Positions 33,046-41,395 of a DNA stretch of 41,395 nucleotides are shown piece after piece; the stretch's first letter is position 1; every line of letters begins with the position of its first letter. The position numbers and the translations under genes are program-made. The notes beneath the pieces are model-generated. The model saw nothing but the letters and a program-made list of their open reading frames with translations, made no database searches and was not told the origin of the DNA. Source of the stretch: JAICLL01 sp035252155 (GTDB lineage Bacteria > Planctomycetota > Planctomycetia > Pirellulales > JAICIG01); assembly GCA_035252155.1 (NCBI GenBank), contig DATFDL010000572.1:1-41395 (forward strand). The letters are read 5' to 3'.

Positions 33046-36000
33046 ATGAATCGCTACGCTTCAGCCGCCGCCGTGTTGCTACTCGCCTATGGCTTTGCCG
33101 TACCGGCGGCGGACCAGACTTCAAATCCGAGCCGAGTGGTTTGGCTGGATGATCTGGAGAGCGCCGGTCGGACAGCGCGCGCCGCCAAGAACAAAATCCT
33201 GGTGCGCGTGGGCGCCGAGTGGTGCGGCTGGTGCGAAAAGCTGGCTGACGAGCTCGACCGGGCCGACGTGCAAAAAGAACTGCGGAACTTCACCCTCGTT
33301 TACATCGACGCCGACAAAGACACCGCATCGGTCCGCCGGCTGGGTATCGGGCCGATTCCCGCCTTGAGAGTGCTGAACGACGATCGCAAGGTGCTGGCTG
33401 CCCACGACGGCTACCTTACGGCCGCCGAGCTGATCGATTGGCTGAGCGGCGCTGCGGACGGCGAAGCCATACAGGCGCCGGAGGTGCTGACCTCGACGGG
33501 GCCCTTGGACGACAAAGGCGTGAACCAGCTTCTTCGCGAATTGGGGCGGCGCGAAGCGCAGCGGCGTGAGGCAGCCATTCGGCGGCTTCAAGAGCAGGTC
33601 GGCGCGGCGGGCGACGTCGTCGACTTGCTACAGAGCAAAAAGTTGGCGGTCCGCCTTTCGGCCCTGCAACTGTTACGCGCTTGGCGTGCGCCGATCGATG
33701 GTCTCGATCCCTGGCGTCCAGAGACAATGAATGAAGCGCGGTTGGCGGCCTTGGCCGAGTGGGCTGAGAACGCGCCGGAGTTACCTCCGGAGGAGCCACT
33801 CTCGCCCGACGAGCTGGCCGAGGCGCGGGGCGAGATCGACAAATTCCTGCTCGCTGACCAGATCGAGGCCGAAGCCGTTGCGGCCCGGCTTGCCCGCTAC
33901 GGCCGCGCGCTGTTGGAAGAAGTTTACTCGCGGCTCCAGCAAGCAGGCGACGAACGCCAGCGCGAGCGGCTGACCTGGCTCCGCTATCGCCTGGTGGCTA
34001 CCGACGCTTTGGCGCTTGGCTGGCCGGGCGGGTTGGCCCGGCTGGCTTCCAACGACACGGCCACGCGACATCAGGCGGCGCAAGAGCTGATTGGCCGGGC
34101 GACGTCCGACGACGAACCGCTGCTGTTGGAGATGTTCAGCGACCCCGACCCCTTGGTCCGCGAATTGAGCCTCAAGGCGCTGCACTCCACGGGCGGCGAG
34201 CGCGTGAGTAAAGCGCTGGTGCGGCTGCTCGACGACCCCGAACCGAACGTGCGCGCGGCGGTGCTCAAACAGTTGACCGAATCACCGTCGGCCAGCATGG
34301 TGCCGTCAGTCAGCAAGTACATTTCCGGCGAGACCGACGCCGACCTGGTGGTGCACGCCGTGCGGCTGCTGCGGGCCACCGGCGGCAAAGCCGCGGTCGA
34401 TGCCTTGATGAACCTGCTCGATCACGAAAGCTGGCGGGTGCGCGCCGAGGCGGCGGAAGCCCTCGGCGAATGTGCTTCGTCGCACCAGCGGCAACTGGCC
34501 GAAAGCATCAAGGCCGACGTTTACGTGGCGCTCATCGACGCGCTCGACGATGAAGACGGTTTTGTCGTCAGCCGCTCGATGCTTGGCCTGCGGCACGCCG
34601 ACGTGCCCGCCATGATCGATCCGCTGGCAGCCGCCGCCGAGAAGCGGCCCGAACTAGCCAAGGCGGCCGCCGAGGCGATGACCAGCGGCCAGCACGCCCG
34701 CGGCAAGGCAATTGATCGCCTTTGGGACTGGACGCGCCACGCCAACGAAGACCTGCGAGCCGCCGGGCTGATCGGGTTGTGCCAAGCGAATGTTGCTGAC
34801 CTCGGCGAGGCGTTTGACAAAGCGCTGGCCGACTCCAGCGCCAAAGTTCGCATCGCCGCGGCGGAACAAGTTTTTCGAATGCTTGAAAACCAGCGGCCCT
34901 ATTCGGAAGAAATGCTGGATCCGCTCGCGGAAACGGAATTCCAATTAGGCGCCGTCGGGAACGTCATGATGACGGGCGACGATGACCACGACGCGAATCT
35001 GGCGGCGGGAGTGTGGAGCGGTCTGAAGCGAGTGATCCTCGGCAAGAAAGCCACGGAAAAAAAGCAAGCCGAAGCGCCCGATCAAGTGATCAAGGAAGCG
35101 GAAGTGGAATCGCCCGATGATGCGATGGACGATGCAGAGTTCACCAAGCGTAAGACCAAGGCCGACCGCGATCGGCCCGACCCATGGGAGCCGTGGCTCG
35201 CGGAATTTCGCAACGGCGAGGGCCGCCCGCGCTGGACGAAGTCGCTGGCCCCCGGCCTGCAAAAAATGCTTGCCGCGGACGAACCCCACGAGCGCATCGC
35301 CGCAGCGTTGGCGCTCGTGCCGCTTGGCCGCGAGGCCGATTCGTTGCCCGTGCTGCGCGACCTGGTGGCCGCGGACCGCAAGCGGATCGCACAAGCCGCT
35401 GGCGTTCTGGCATGGCTCCCGTGGCAAGAGCGATTGGCTTGGTTTGAGGAGCTGCGGACTCTTGCGGCAGACCCCGATGTGAAGATCGAACTGGCCCATC
35501 GCTTCGCTCTGCTGCGCGACCTGCGGGCCGGCGAACCACTTTGGCAAACGCTTGTTGATGACGATCTGCATTCCTCAGTAGCGCAGGCGATCTTCGACGA
35601 TTTGAAACATACCTATCGTATCGGGCAGACGTATTATGGAAACGGAACCCCTCCGCCGCCTCAACTCGACGAGGCGCTGGCCCGGCGTTATGCCGTCAAA
35701 GGTACGGCGTGGCAGAGATTGCTGGCCCTGGCGCTGCTCTTGGCCACCGACGAGACGGCGGCGGCCGAAATCGCACAGCAAATCTCTGACGATGCTCAAC
35801 AAAGTCCTGAGGCTCACGACGATGCCTTGCAGTTTTCGCTGCTCGCGCAAAAGGCAGAGGCGGCTCGCAACACCGCCCTGGGCGTGCTGCGCGGCGGCGA
35901 GCCGGGCGCCCAGCGGATCGCGCTGGCCTATTTGGCGCGTGGTCCTGAACCGTTGCGAAACTTCCGCGGCGGGGCGTTTCACATCGAACCGGACGACAAC

Positions 36001-36420
36001 CGTATGCAAATGTTCGGAGTCGGCGAGGCGGAGCGGCCCGTCGCGCCGGAAGTTCCCGCGGGACTTGAAGCCGGCGACGTGCGGCCCTTCCTGACCGACG
36101 CCGATCGCGCGTTGGCCGCCTTTGCGGGCTACCTGCTCACGCAGTTGGGCGAAGCCGACGGCCTGGAGCCGCTCTTGCAACAGTGGCGCGCCGAAGGCGC
36201 GGCCTCGAACCTGTGGACGCCGCTCGTCTATCACGCGCTGGCCGCCTTGGACGACTCGCGACACGCCGACTTGCTCGTGGAAATCTACGATCGCAGCGAG
36301 CACAATGGCGTGGACATGCGCGATTTCTATTGGACGATTCGCTCGATGACGGGGCCCGAAGTTCTCCAGCTCCGCAAACGCATCCGCGACGAAATCGGGA
36401 TGGACCAGTTGCGGCAATAG
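33046..36420 (+). CDS. Thioredoxin-fold protein with HEAT-repeat array
   Basis: 1124 residues. A signal peptide (about 1-22, ends VPAAD) precedes a thioredoxin-like domain (about 30-135) with CGWC at 60-63 in VRVGAEWCGWCEKL and the cis-Pro loop in GIGPIPALRVL. The rest is mostly helical repeats; clear HEAT/PBS-type units lie at about 340-520 (for instance LLEMFSDPDPLVRELSLKAL, then LLDDPEPNVRAAVLKQL, then NLLDHESWRVRAEAAEALGE). Mid-part 640-720 is charged and low in complexity. Export of a CxxC domain suggests a disulfide or cytochrome-maturation role next to the cytochrome gene, which is inference. The operon link across the 180-base repeat gap is unsure. Confidence 0.85.
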   Translation: MNRYASAAAVLLLAYGFAVPAADQTSNPSRVVWLDDLESAGRTARAAKNKILVRVGAEWCGWCEKLADELDRADVQKELRNFTLVYIDADKDTASVRRLGIGPIPALRVLNDDRKVLAAHDGYLTAAELIDWLSGAADGEAIQAPEVLTSTGPLDDKGVNQLLRELGRREAQRREAAIRRLQEQVGAAGDVVDLLQSKKLAVRLSALQLLRAWRAPIDGLDPWRPETMNEARLAALAEWAENAPELPPEEPLSPDELAEARGEIDKFLLADQIEAEAVAARLARYGRALLEEVYSRLQQAGDERQRERLTWLRYRLVATDALALGWPGGLARLASNDTATRHQAAQELIGRATSDDEPLLLEMFSDPDPLVRELSLKALHSTGGERVSKALVRLLDDPEPNVRAAVLKQLTESPSASMVPSVSKYISGETDADLVVHAVRLLRATGGKAAVDALMNLLDHESWRVRAEAAEALGECASSHQRQLAESIKADVYVALIDALDDEDGFVVSRSMLGLRHADVPAMIDPLAAAAEKRPELAKAAAEAMTSGQHARGKAIDRLWDWTRHANEDLRAAGLIGLCQANVADLGEAFDKALADSSAKVRIAAAEQVFRMLENQRPYSEEMLDPLAETEFQLGAVGNVMMTGDDDHDANLAAGVWSGLKRVILGKKATEKKQAEAPDQVIKEAEVESPDDAMDDAEFTKRKTKADRDRPDPWEPWLAEFRNGEGRPRWTKSLAPGLQKMLAADEPHERIAAALALVPLGREADSLPVLRDLVAADRKRIAQAAGVLAWLPWQERLAWFEELRTLAADPDVKIELAHRFALLRDLRAGEPLWQTLVDDDLHSSVAQAIFDDLKHTYRIGQTYYGNGTPPPPQLDEALARRYAVKGTAWQRLLALALLLATDETAAAEIAQQISDDAQQSPEAHDDALQFSLLAQKAEAARNTALGVLRGGEPGAQRIALAYLARGPEPLRNFRGGAFHIEPDDNRMQMFGVGEAERPVAPEVPAGLEAGDVRPFLTDADRALAAFAGYLLTQLGEADGLEPLLQQWRAEGAASNLWTPLVYHALAALDDSRHADLLVEIYDRSEHNGVDMRDFYWTIRSMTGPEVLQLRKRIRDEIGMDQLRQ

Positions 36421-36451
36421 ACCAAACACCCTTTTCTTCAGGGACCACACC

Positions 36452-37396
36452 ATGACTCGCCTGATTTGCCCCGCACTGCTGCTCGCGGTTGCTTCGATTT
36501 ATTTGCCGACGGCCTCGGCCCAGATCGCCGCTAGCGCCCCGAGTGTGTCGGGCAGCGGAACATCGACCATCGAACGCCCCTGCGAAACGCTCCGCATGGA
36601 AGTCGACCTCTTGGCCAAAGGCAAGGAGTTGAAAGACGCTTTGAGCAAGCTGAAGCAGCGGCGCAAAGCGGCCGAAGAGCAGTTGGCGAAGCTCGGGGCC
36701 GAGCCCAAGTCGATCCGCTGGGGCTCGCCGCAGATCTCGTCGGGCGGCGATAACGATCAGCAACGGCAGATGCAAATCATGATGCGGCAACGCATGATGC
36801 AGCGGCGAGGCGCCCGCCGGGCGGCCGAGAAGCCGGCCGTCGCGCCGCCCGTTACGGTTGCCATGTCGCTCGTCGCGCAATGGCCGTTGAAGACCGGCGA
36901 CGCCGAACAACTGTTGATCGCCGCGCACGATCTCGAAGAAAAAATCAAGGCGGCCGATCTGGCCGGGCGGAAGGCGGCCGAAGAGCTTTCGCCCGAAGAG
37001 CAGGAGCTGGCCGAGGAAAACGAGGAAGACTCGGAACAGGTGTTTTACCAGGGCCAACAACAGCCCAAGCCCGGTGAGCCGCGTTTTGTGTATGTCGTAA
37101 ACGTTTCGGAGGACGACCGCAATAAGGCATTTGCCGAAGCATTCGATCGGGCGAAGGCCTCCGCCACGCGCCTGGCCAAAGCGGCCCATGCCGAACTGGG
37201 TGATCTGCAGCAATTGGCCGAGGCCGGCGAATCGGGCGCGGACCCCGAGGGCTATGAAGCCTGGGGCGGTTACGAATACCAAATGTTCCAGCGGGCGCAG
37301 CGTCACGCCACCCGCGAGGCGATCGAAGCCATCGGACCACGGCCCGGCGTGCTCAAGTATCACGTTTCGCTGACGGCTTCTTTTGCGCTCAAATGA
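36452..37396 (+). CDS. Secreted SIMPL-like (DUF541) protein
   Basis: 314 residues from ATG 36452, preceded by AGGGA. A signal peptide ends at TASAQ (about 23-24). The mature start PSVSGSGTSTIERPCETLRM is typical of SIMPL/DUF541 proteins, and the C-terminal half has VVNVSEDDRNKAFAEAFDRA, then KASATRLAKAAHAELG, which are the second part of that fold. The middle (about 100-215) is a low-complexity insert rich in Gln, Arg and Glu (MQIMMRQRMMQRRGARR), unusual for the family. Last gene of the rightward run, 31 bases after the thioredoxin-HEAT gene, tail to tail with lctP. Function unknown. Confidence 0.8.
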   Translation: MTRLICPALLLAVASIYLPTASAQIAASAPSVSGSGTSTIERPCETLRMEVDLLAKGKELKDALSKLKQRRKAAEEQLAKLGAEPKSIRWGSPQISSGGDNDQQRQMQIMMRQRMMQRRGARRAAEKPAVAPPVTVAMSLVAQWPLKTGDAEQLLIAAHDLEEKIKAADLAGRKAAEELSPEEQELAEENEEDSEQVFYQGQQQPKPGEPRFVYVVNVSEDDRNKAFAEAFDRAKASATRLAKAAHAELGDLQQLAEAGESGADPEGYEAWGGYEYQMFQRAQRHATREAIEAIGPRPGVLKYHVSLTASFALK

Positions 37397-37406
37397 ATAA
37401 TCTGGG

Positions 37407-39095
37407 CTAGCCGGTGGGAACCATCCATCCCAGCCAATAGGCCTGCGCCAGGGTCAGCAGGCCGACCAGCGCCGCCAGCGTAAGGCTGTGCCAGAACACA
37501 AACCGGAGGATTTTGCCTTCGCCGCCGGTCTGCTCCGTCGCGACGGCGGCTACCACGATGCTCTGGGCGTCGATCATCTTCCCCATCACGCCGCCGGTGC
37601 TGTTCGACGCCACGATCAAGGTCGGGTTCAGGCCAAGCTGCTCGGCGGTGATCCGCTGCAGGCTGCCGAACAGAGCGTTCGACGAGGTATCGGAGCCGGT
37701 GAGCGCCACGCCCAGCCAACCCAAAAGCGGCGCGAAGAAAGGATAAAGCCAGCCGGTTTTCGTGAATGCCAGACCCAGCGTCGCGTCGCAGCCGCTGTAC
37801 TTGGTGACAAAAGCCAACGCCAACATGCAGGCGATCGTCAGCAGCGCCAGCCGCATCCGCCAGAGCGTACTGCAGAATAGTTCCGCAAAGAGTCGCGGAC
37901 GGACTCGCAGCCAGAAGGCCGAGAGAATCGCGGCCAGAAAAATGCCCGTGCCGGTGGCGGACAGCCAATTTAAATCATAGACCGCTCGTTCCGGGTCGGC
38001 GGCGTGGTCGAGCCCGCTGGGCACAATCGCGACCGGGGCGGTGCGGTAGACCAGGTTGTTAAGCCCCGCGACGGCAAACGAGAGCTTGCCTCGTCCGGCG
38101 AGCCAGTTCGGGTTGTCGGGCGGGCCGCCATTGAAAAAGGTTTTCATGGGCGGCCATCCCCACAGGAACACCATCACCGAGAGCAGGAGCCAGGGCATCC
38201 AGGCGTAGATCACCTGGCCAGGCGCGAGCGATTCGGCAGAAGTCTGCGCGGTGTGCTCAGGCTCGTCGGCAAATCGCCAGACCTCGCGCGGTTGCCAGAT
38301 TTTTAGAAACAGCGCGAGGCAGACAAGCGAGCCAAGCCCGCCGATGACGTCGACCAACGTGGGGCCGTGCAGGTTGGCGGTGAGAAACTGCAGGCTGGCG
38401 AAACTGCCGCCGCAGACGAGAATCGCCGGCCAACAACCCACGACTCCCCGCCAGCCCGACATGGTGGCCACCAGCCAGGCGGGCACGATCAACGAGAAGA
38501 GCGGCAATTGCCGGCCGGCCATCTGACTTAAGAGCATTTCGTCGATGCCCGCCACTTGGGCCAACGTGAGAATGGGCGTGCCCAGCGCCCCGAACGCCAC
38601 GGGCGATGTGTTGGCGATCAGCGCCAGTCCCGCGGCATAGAGCGGCGAAAAACCCAGCCCGATCATCAGTGCCGAACAGATGGCCACGGGCGTACCGAAG
38701 CCGGCCGCCCCTTCGATGAACGTGCCGAATGAAAAAGCGATCAGCAACGCCTGGATGCGCCGGTCGGGCGAAATAGCGGCCACCGAGCACTTCACGATCT
38801 CGAACTGACCGGAGCGGACCGTCAATTGATACAAGAAGACCGCCGCCACCACAATCCAGCCGATCGGCAGCAGCCCAAAGCACGCTCCGTAGGCCGCCGC
38901 GGCCAGCGCCGCAGTGGCCGGCATGCCGAAACCCAGGATGGCGACAAGCAGGGCGGTTGCCAATCCCGCGGCCGCCGCCCGGTGCGCAGAAACGCCCAGG
39001 GCCAAGAGTCCCAGCAGCCCGATCACCGGCGCGGCGGCGGCCAGTGTCGAAAGCCAAGGGGAGTGGAACGGATCGTAAACCTGGACCCAGGACAT
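37407..39095 (-). CDS. lctP: L-lactate permease family protein (LctP/LldP)
   Basis: 562-residue inner-membrane protein with about 12-14 helices. It takes up lactate, and in some members glycolate, with protons. Family hallmarks are SFGTFIEGAAGFGTPVAICS (about 121-140), PVAFGALGTPI, GWLGVALTGSDTSSNALFGS and ATEQTGGEGKI. Length is like that of E. coli LldP (551). It starts at ATG 39095, nine bases after the cupin gene, and is last in a leftward group. lutBC, whose products oxidise lactate, lie 32 kb away in the same window, so lactate use is plausible, but they are not one operon. Confidence 0.95.
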   Translation of the reverse strand: MSWVQVYDPFHSPWLSTLAAAAPVIGLLGLLALGVSAHRAAAAGLATALLVAILGFGMPATAALAAAAYGACFGLLPIGWIVVAAVFLYQLTVRSGQFEIVKCSVAAISPDRRIQALLIAFSFGTFIEGAAGFGTPVAICSALMIGLGFSPLYAAGLALIANTSPVAFGALGTPILTLAQVAGIDEMLLSQMAGRQLPLFSLIVPAWLVATMSGWRGVVGCWPAILVCGGSFASLQFLTANLHGPTLVDVIGGLGSLVCLALFLKIWQPREVWRFADEPEHTAQTSAESLAPGQVIYAWMPWLLLSVMVFLWGWPPMKTFFNGGPPDNPNWLAGRGKLSFAVAGLNNLVYRTAPVAIVPSGLDHAADPERAVYDLNWLSATGTGIFLAAILSAFWLRVRPRLFAELFCSTLWRMRLALLTIACMLALAFVTKYSGCDATLGLAFTKTGWLYPFFAPLLGWLGVALTGSDTSSNALFGSLQRITAEQLGLNPTLIVASNSTGGVMGKMIDAQSIVVAAVATEQTGGEGKILRFVFWHSLTLAALVGLLTLAQAYWLGWMVPTG

Positions 39096-39104
39096 CCTTG
39101 TACC

Positions 39105-39470
39105 TTAGGATCGTTCCAGGTAGTCAATGCGGAACGGCTTGTTCGTGATGAACACCACCGTCACATCTCCCTCCGCGCTTGCTCCATGTTCCATCACCTG
39201 GCCTTCGGGAAACCAGACGAAGCTGCCAGGGCCGTACGTTCCCTGATGCGTCACGAGCGTCCCTTCGAGCACGTACATGCCATGCCCGCACGGGTGCGTG
39301 TGCCGCGGATTGATGACGCCGGCCGGGTATCGCACCATGCGCACCATCATGCCAGTGTCGGGATCACTAAAAAGCTCCTTGCGGAGGATCGCGGCACCGA
39401 CGTGCTCGTTGAAGACTTCCTCCCAGGGAAGCTTGTCGGCATCGACGCTGAATAGCGGCTCGTTCTCCAT
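39105..39470 (-). CDS. Small cupin-domain protein
   Basis: 121 residues forming a single cupin barrel. The first cupin motif is NPRHTHPCGHGMYVLEG (metal ligands His-x-His, later Glu), and the second part has PGSFVWFPEGQVMEHGAS, which supplies a further His. A metal site is expected; enzyme or sensor role unknown. ATG 39470 has a strong Shine-Dalgarno (GAGGAGGT, eight bases ahead). It is nine bases before lctP and 27 bases after the upstream secreted-protein gene, so the three may form an operon. Confidence 0.88.
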   Translation of the reverse strand: MENEPLFSVDADKLPWEEVFNEHVGAAILRKELFSDPDTGMMVRMVRYPAGVINPRHTHPCGHGMYVLEGTLVTHQGTYGPGSFVWFPEGQVMEHGASAEGDVTVVFITNKPFRIDYLERS

Positions 39471-39497
39471 CGTGTACCTCCTCGATTGGCCCTGATT

Positions 39498-40391
39498 TTA
39501 TTCCGTGGCATCTCTATCCGCATCGTGTGCAGACGCTCGATGCTCCGGAAAATCGCCTTCGTAGCGGCGGACCAGGACAGGCACGTCGGCGGGAACAATG
39601 TAAATCTTGCCGCGAATTCTTTTGGTTTCGCCGGGCTTGAGGCCGCCGATCCGAAAATCGGAGTGCATGCAGACGCGCACGCCCTGAAAGAGTTCTTGGT
39701 AAGGCTCCCAGGCGGTGGCCATGATCCACTTGCCGTCTGCCGAAAAAGCTCCGCAGAGTCCATTGGAAGCTACAAGATCGCTGAGCGGCCGTGGATTGAC
39801 GTCGTCACGGTCCACATGCGGAGGGCAATAGACCTGCCCAGGCACGTAGCGAGCTTTCATGGCCCAGGGCCGCGTTGGCAGGCGGGTCAACTGTCCGTCG
39901 AGAAAGATAAAGCACTGTGGCAGATAATCGTCTTGCCCGTGGCCGGTGAACGTATCGAGCCGGATGCAAGGCTGCGCCCAATGTGCTTGGGACGGTTTAT
40001 CGGTAGGGTTTGTCGCGACGAGTCGAAATTCGACTTCCTCGTCGCCGGCGATGATGGTGTGGGCGACTTGCACGCCGTCGTCGAGCCGGCAACGCAGCTT
40101 GATCTGTTGTCCGGCGTCATCCGCCGACACCAACTCTGTGCGGTGCTTGATGACCGTCTCGCCCCAGTCGCGGTCGGTCGAACCGGGACGGCAATAGGCT
40201 TCGAGGTAGTGGATGCTCAACTCGCCGCTCGGCACATGCTTACCGCGGATAGTGAGATAGTTGTCTTTCCAAGAGATCGTGAGACGTTGGTCGGCATCGG
40301 CAGCCGCGGCGTTAGGAACCGCAGGGAGGAAGATGCCGAGGCAAAGTACAACTGCGGAGCACGGGGTTAGAAGTTGTGGACGAGGATCCAT
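39498..40391 (-). CDS. Secreted protein of unknown function
   Basis: 297 residues from ATG 40391 (the longer frame from a TTG at 40445 is rejected). A signal peptide (about 1-30, ends NAAAADA) precedes a beta-rich protein with ISWKDNYLTIRGKHVPSGEL, FRLVATNPTDKPSQAHWAQP, PCIRLDTFTGHGQDDYLPQC and, near the end, DFRIGGLKPGETKRIRGKIY. It has several Cys and Trp residues and no motif I can assign; sugar- or glycan-related beta-sandwich folds are possible. It lies between an SMP-30-like gene and the cupin gene, on the same strand. Confidence 0.75.
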   Translation of the reverse strand: MDPRPQLLTPCSAVVLCLGIFLPAVPNAAAADADQRLTISWKDNYLTIRGKHVPSGELSIHYLEAYCRPGSTDRDWGETVIKHRTELVSADDAGQQIKLRCRLDDGVQVAHTIIAGDEEVEFRLVATNPTDKPSQAHWAQPCIRLDTFTGHGQDDYLPQCFIFLDGQLTRLPTRPWAMKARYVPGQVYCPPHVDRDDVNPRPLSDLVASNGLCGAFSADGKWIMATAWEPYQELFQGVRVCMHSDFRIGGLKPGETKRIRGKIYIVPADVPVLVRRYEGDFPEHRASAHDADRDATE

Positions 40392-40447
40392 CGCTAGTTT
40401 TCCATCTCGTTCAGTTTGTGAGGCGCCGAATGAAAGCGACGCCAAAT

Positions 40448-40480
40448 GGTGGGACTCGTTTCACTCGGCCCACCCTACGG
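40448..40480 (-). repeat. 33-bp dispersed hairpin repeat, copy 2
   Basis: Reverse complement of the 3657-3689 element with one mismatch in 33. It sits in the 119-base gap between the SMP-30-like gene and the secreted-protein gene, in the direction of their transcription. Inner arms GGTGGGAC and the mirrored GTCCCACC/GCCCACC pair allow a stem. Confidence 0.85.
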
Positions 40481-40510
40481 TTGCCGTTGTTTCTGCCGGC
40501 GTTTTTGGAA

Positions 40511-41395
40511 TCAATATCCACAACCTTTGCTGTACCGCCAGCCGCGAATGCCCAGCGGTAGCTTGTAGACCGCTTCGTTGGCCGCCACGGTGACATAAAG
40601 ATCGCCGTTGTAAAAATGCACGTTCGTGGCCTGGCTGCCGCCGGCGGGATACGTGGCCAGCAACTTGCCGCTGGGAACCTCGATCGCATGCACGACTTCG
40701 CCCGTCCACATGCCGACATAAAGCCGTCCGAACTCGTCAAACACAAAACCATCGGGCACGCCAACCTGGTCGATCAGTCTTTGTTTCGCTTCGGCGGCCA
40801 GCTTATCGGGCGTGCCGGCGGGTTTGAACGAAATCAACTCGCGCTGGTTCGTGCCTTTGCCGTCCGCCAGGTCAAGAATCATCAGCCGCATCCCTTCGGA
40901 GTCGGCGGTGACCAGATGCTTGCCGTCGGGCGTGACGCCGATGCCGTTCGACCCGATCGGTTCCGAATTGAGGCGGTCGAGCGAGCCGCCCTGGCGGCTA
41001 ATGCGATAGACATTCCGCTGGCCGGGGTTGGCGAAATAGATATTGCCCTTCTGGTCGAGCGCCACGTCGTTCAGCCCGTTCAGCCGCACGCCGTCGACCT
41101 CGCGCGCGAGCACCTCCACCTTTTTGCCGTCGTTCGAGACGCGAATGATCTGCGACGTGCCGGTCTCGGCGCCGATCAGGTTGCCGTCGTCGTCGATCTT
41201 CAGGCCGTTGCAGCTTGGCAGCCGATCGCCATCGGCGGGCAGTTCTTTGCGCAGATCGACGAGAATGCTGGCTGCCCCCTGGCGCGTGATCTTGCCGATG
41301 GTGCCCCACTGGCGATAGTTGACGACATAGAGATTGCCCTCGCGATCGATTGCCGGGCCCTCGGCGAAAGCGAAGCCCGTGCAGTACATCGTGGG
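40511..41395 (-). CDS. SMP-30/gluconolactonase-like beta-propeller (partial, N-terminus beyond window)
   Basis: At least 292 residues; the frame stays open to the right edge, so the start is probably outside, and the ATG at 41389 may be internal. The protein is a six-bladed beta-propeller of the SMP-30/gluconolactonase/LRE family (lactone hydrolase or related). Blade signatures: FAFAEGPAIDREGNLYVVNY, CNGLKIDDDGNLIGAETGTS, LNGLNDVALDQKGNIYFANP, NGIGVTPDGKHLVTADSEGM and PDGFVFDEFGRLYVGMWTGE. These carry the metal-site Glu (EGP), Asn (NGLNDV) and Asp (PDG) type positions. The substrate is not known. It is likely to precede the secreted protein, cupin and lctP in one transcript. Confidence 0.9.
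   Translation of the reverse strand, partial: PTMYCTGFAFAEGPAIDREGNLYVVNYRQWGTIGKITRQGAASILVDLRKELPADGDRLPSCNGLKIDDDGNLIGAETGTSQIIRVSNDGKKVEVLAREVDGVRLNGLNDVALDQKGNIYFANPGQRNVYRISRQGGSLDRLNSEPIGSNGIGVTPDGKHLVTADSEGMRLMILDLADGKGTNQRELISFKPAGTPDKLAAEAKQRLIDQVGVPDGFVFDEFGRLYVGMWTGEVVHAIEVPSGKLLATYPAGGSQATNVHFYNGDLYVTVAANEAVYKLPLGIRGWRYSKGCGY

Overview
The window looks like a chromosomal segment of a GC-rich planctomycete, probably related to Pirellulales. This is an inference from gene content. The evidence is: a DUF1080 secreted protein; a MoxR/DUF58/BatA/DUF4159 membrane operon; a lipoprotein that fuses a phosphoesterase-like domain to multiheme cytochrome c; a thioredoxin-HEAT protein; and three small genes that start with the RPQ(F/L)(S/T)L(R/K) membrane module I associate with planctomycetes. 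No rRNA, tRNA, CRISPR array, transposase or phage gene was seen.

Layout. 1-2666 (-) is an RND efflux permease that runs off the left edge. 2958-3638 (+) is a zinc-ribbon protein whose end lies in a dispersed repeat. 3731-10014 (-) is one co-directional block: the tail of the ribosomal alpha operon (rpmJ, rpsM, rpsK, rpsD, rpoA, rplQ), then a HELWH putative metallopeptidase, then lutB and lutC. 10287-14087 (+) carries selA and an exported DUF255 thioredoxin-fold protein. 14125-15365 holds a membrane-anchored HTH protein (-) and a DUF1080 protein (+). 15408-20419 (-) is an unusual accessory block: an orphan protease-prodomain-like protein, a subtilase, a nucleoside-phosphorylase-fold protein, a Tat-exported tyrosinase and a lone Clp N-terminal domain. 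20585-21328 (+) holds three small membrane proteins. 21453-37396 (+) is a nine-gene run: moxR, DUF58, two further von Willebrand A (vWA) membrane proteins, a DUF4175-like coiled-coil protein, DUF4159, the phosphoesterase/cytochrome fusion, thioredoxin-HEAT and a SIMPL-like protein. 37407-41395 (-) holds an SMP-30-like protein (cut by the right edge), a secreted protein of unknown function, a cupin and a lactate permease.

How parts fit together. MoxR ATPase and DUF58/vWA proteins usually work as a chaperone and its client in envelope or metal-centre assembly. Here stop/start overlaps couple them tightly to membrane vWA proteins. lutBC and lctP suggest growth on lactate, although lutA is absent from the window.

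The two most distinctive signals are these. (1) Many different long inverted repeats fill the gaps between genes. One family occurs three times inside the ribosomal operon, and several supply stop codons or false N-terminal extensions of genes. (2) The 15.4-20.0 kb cluster has a protease next to a free-standing copy of its own prodomain type, together with a nucleosidase-fold enzyme and a copper oxidase. It is the best candidate here for an undescribed system, but its function is not shown by the sequence.
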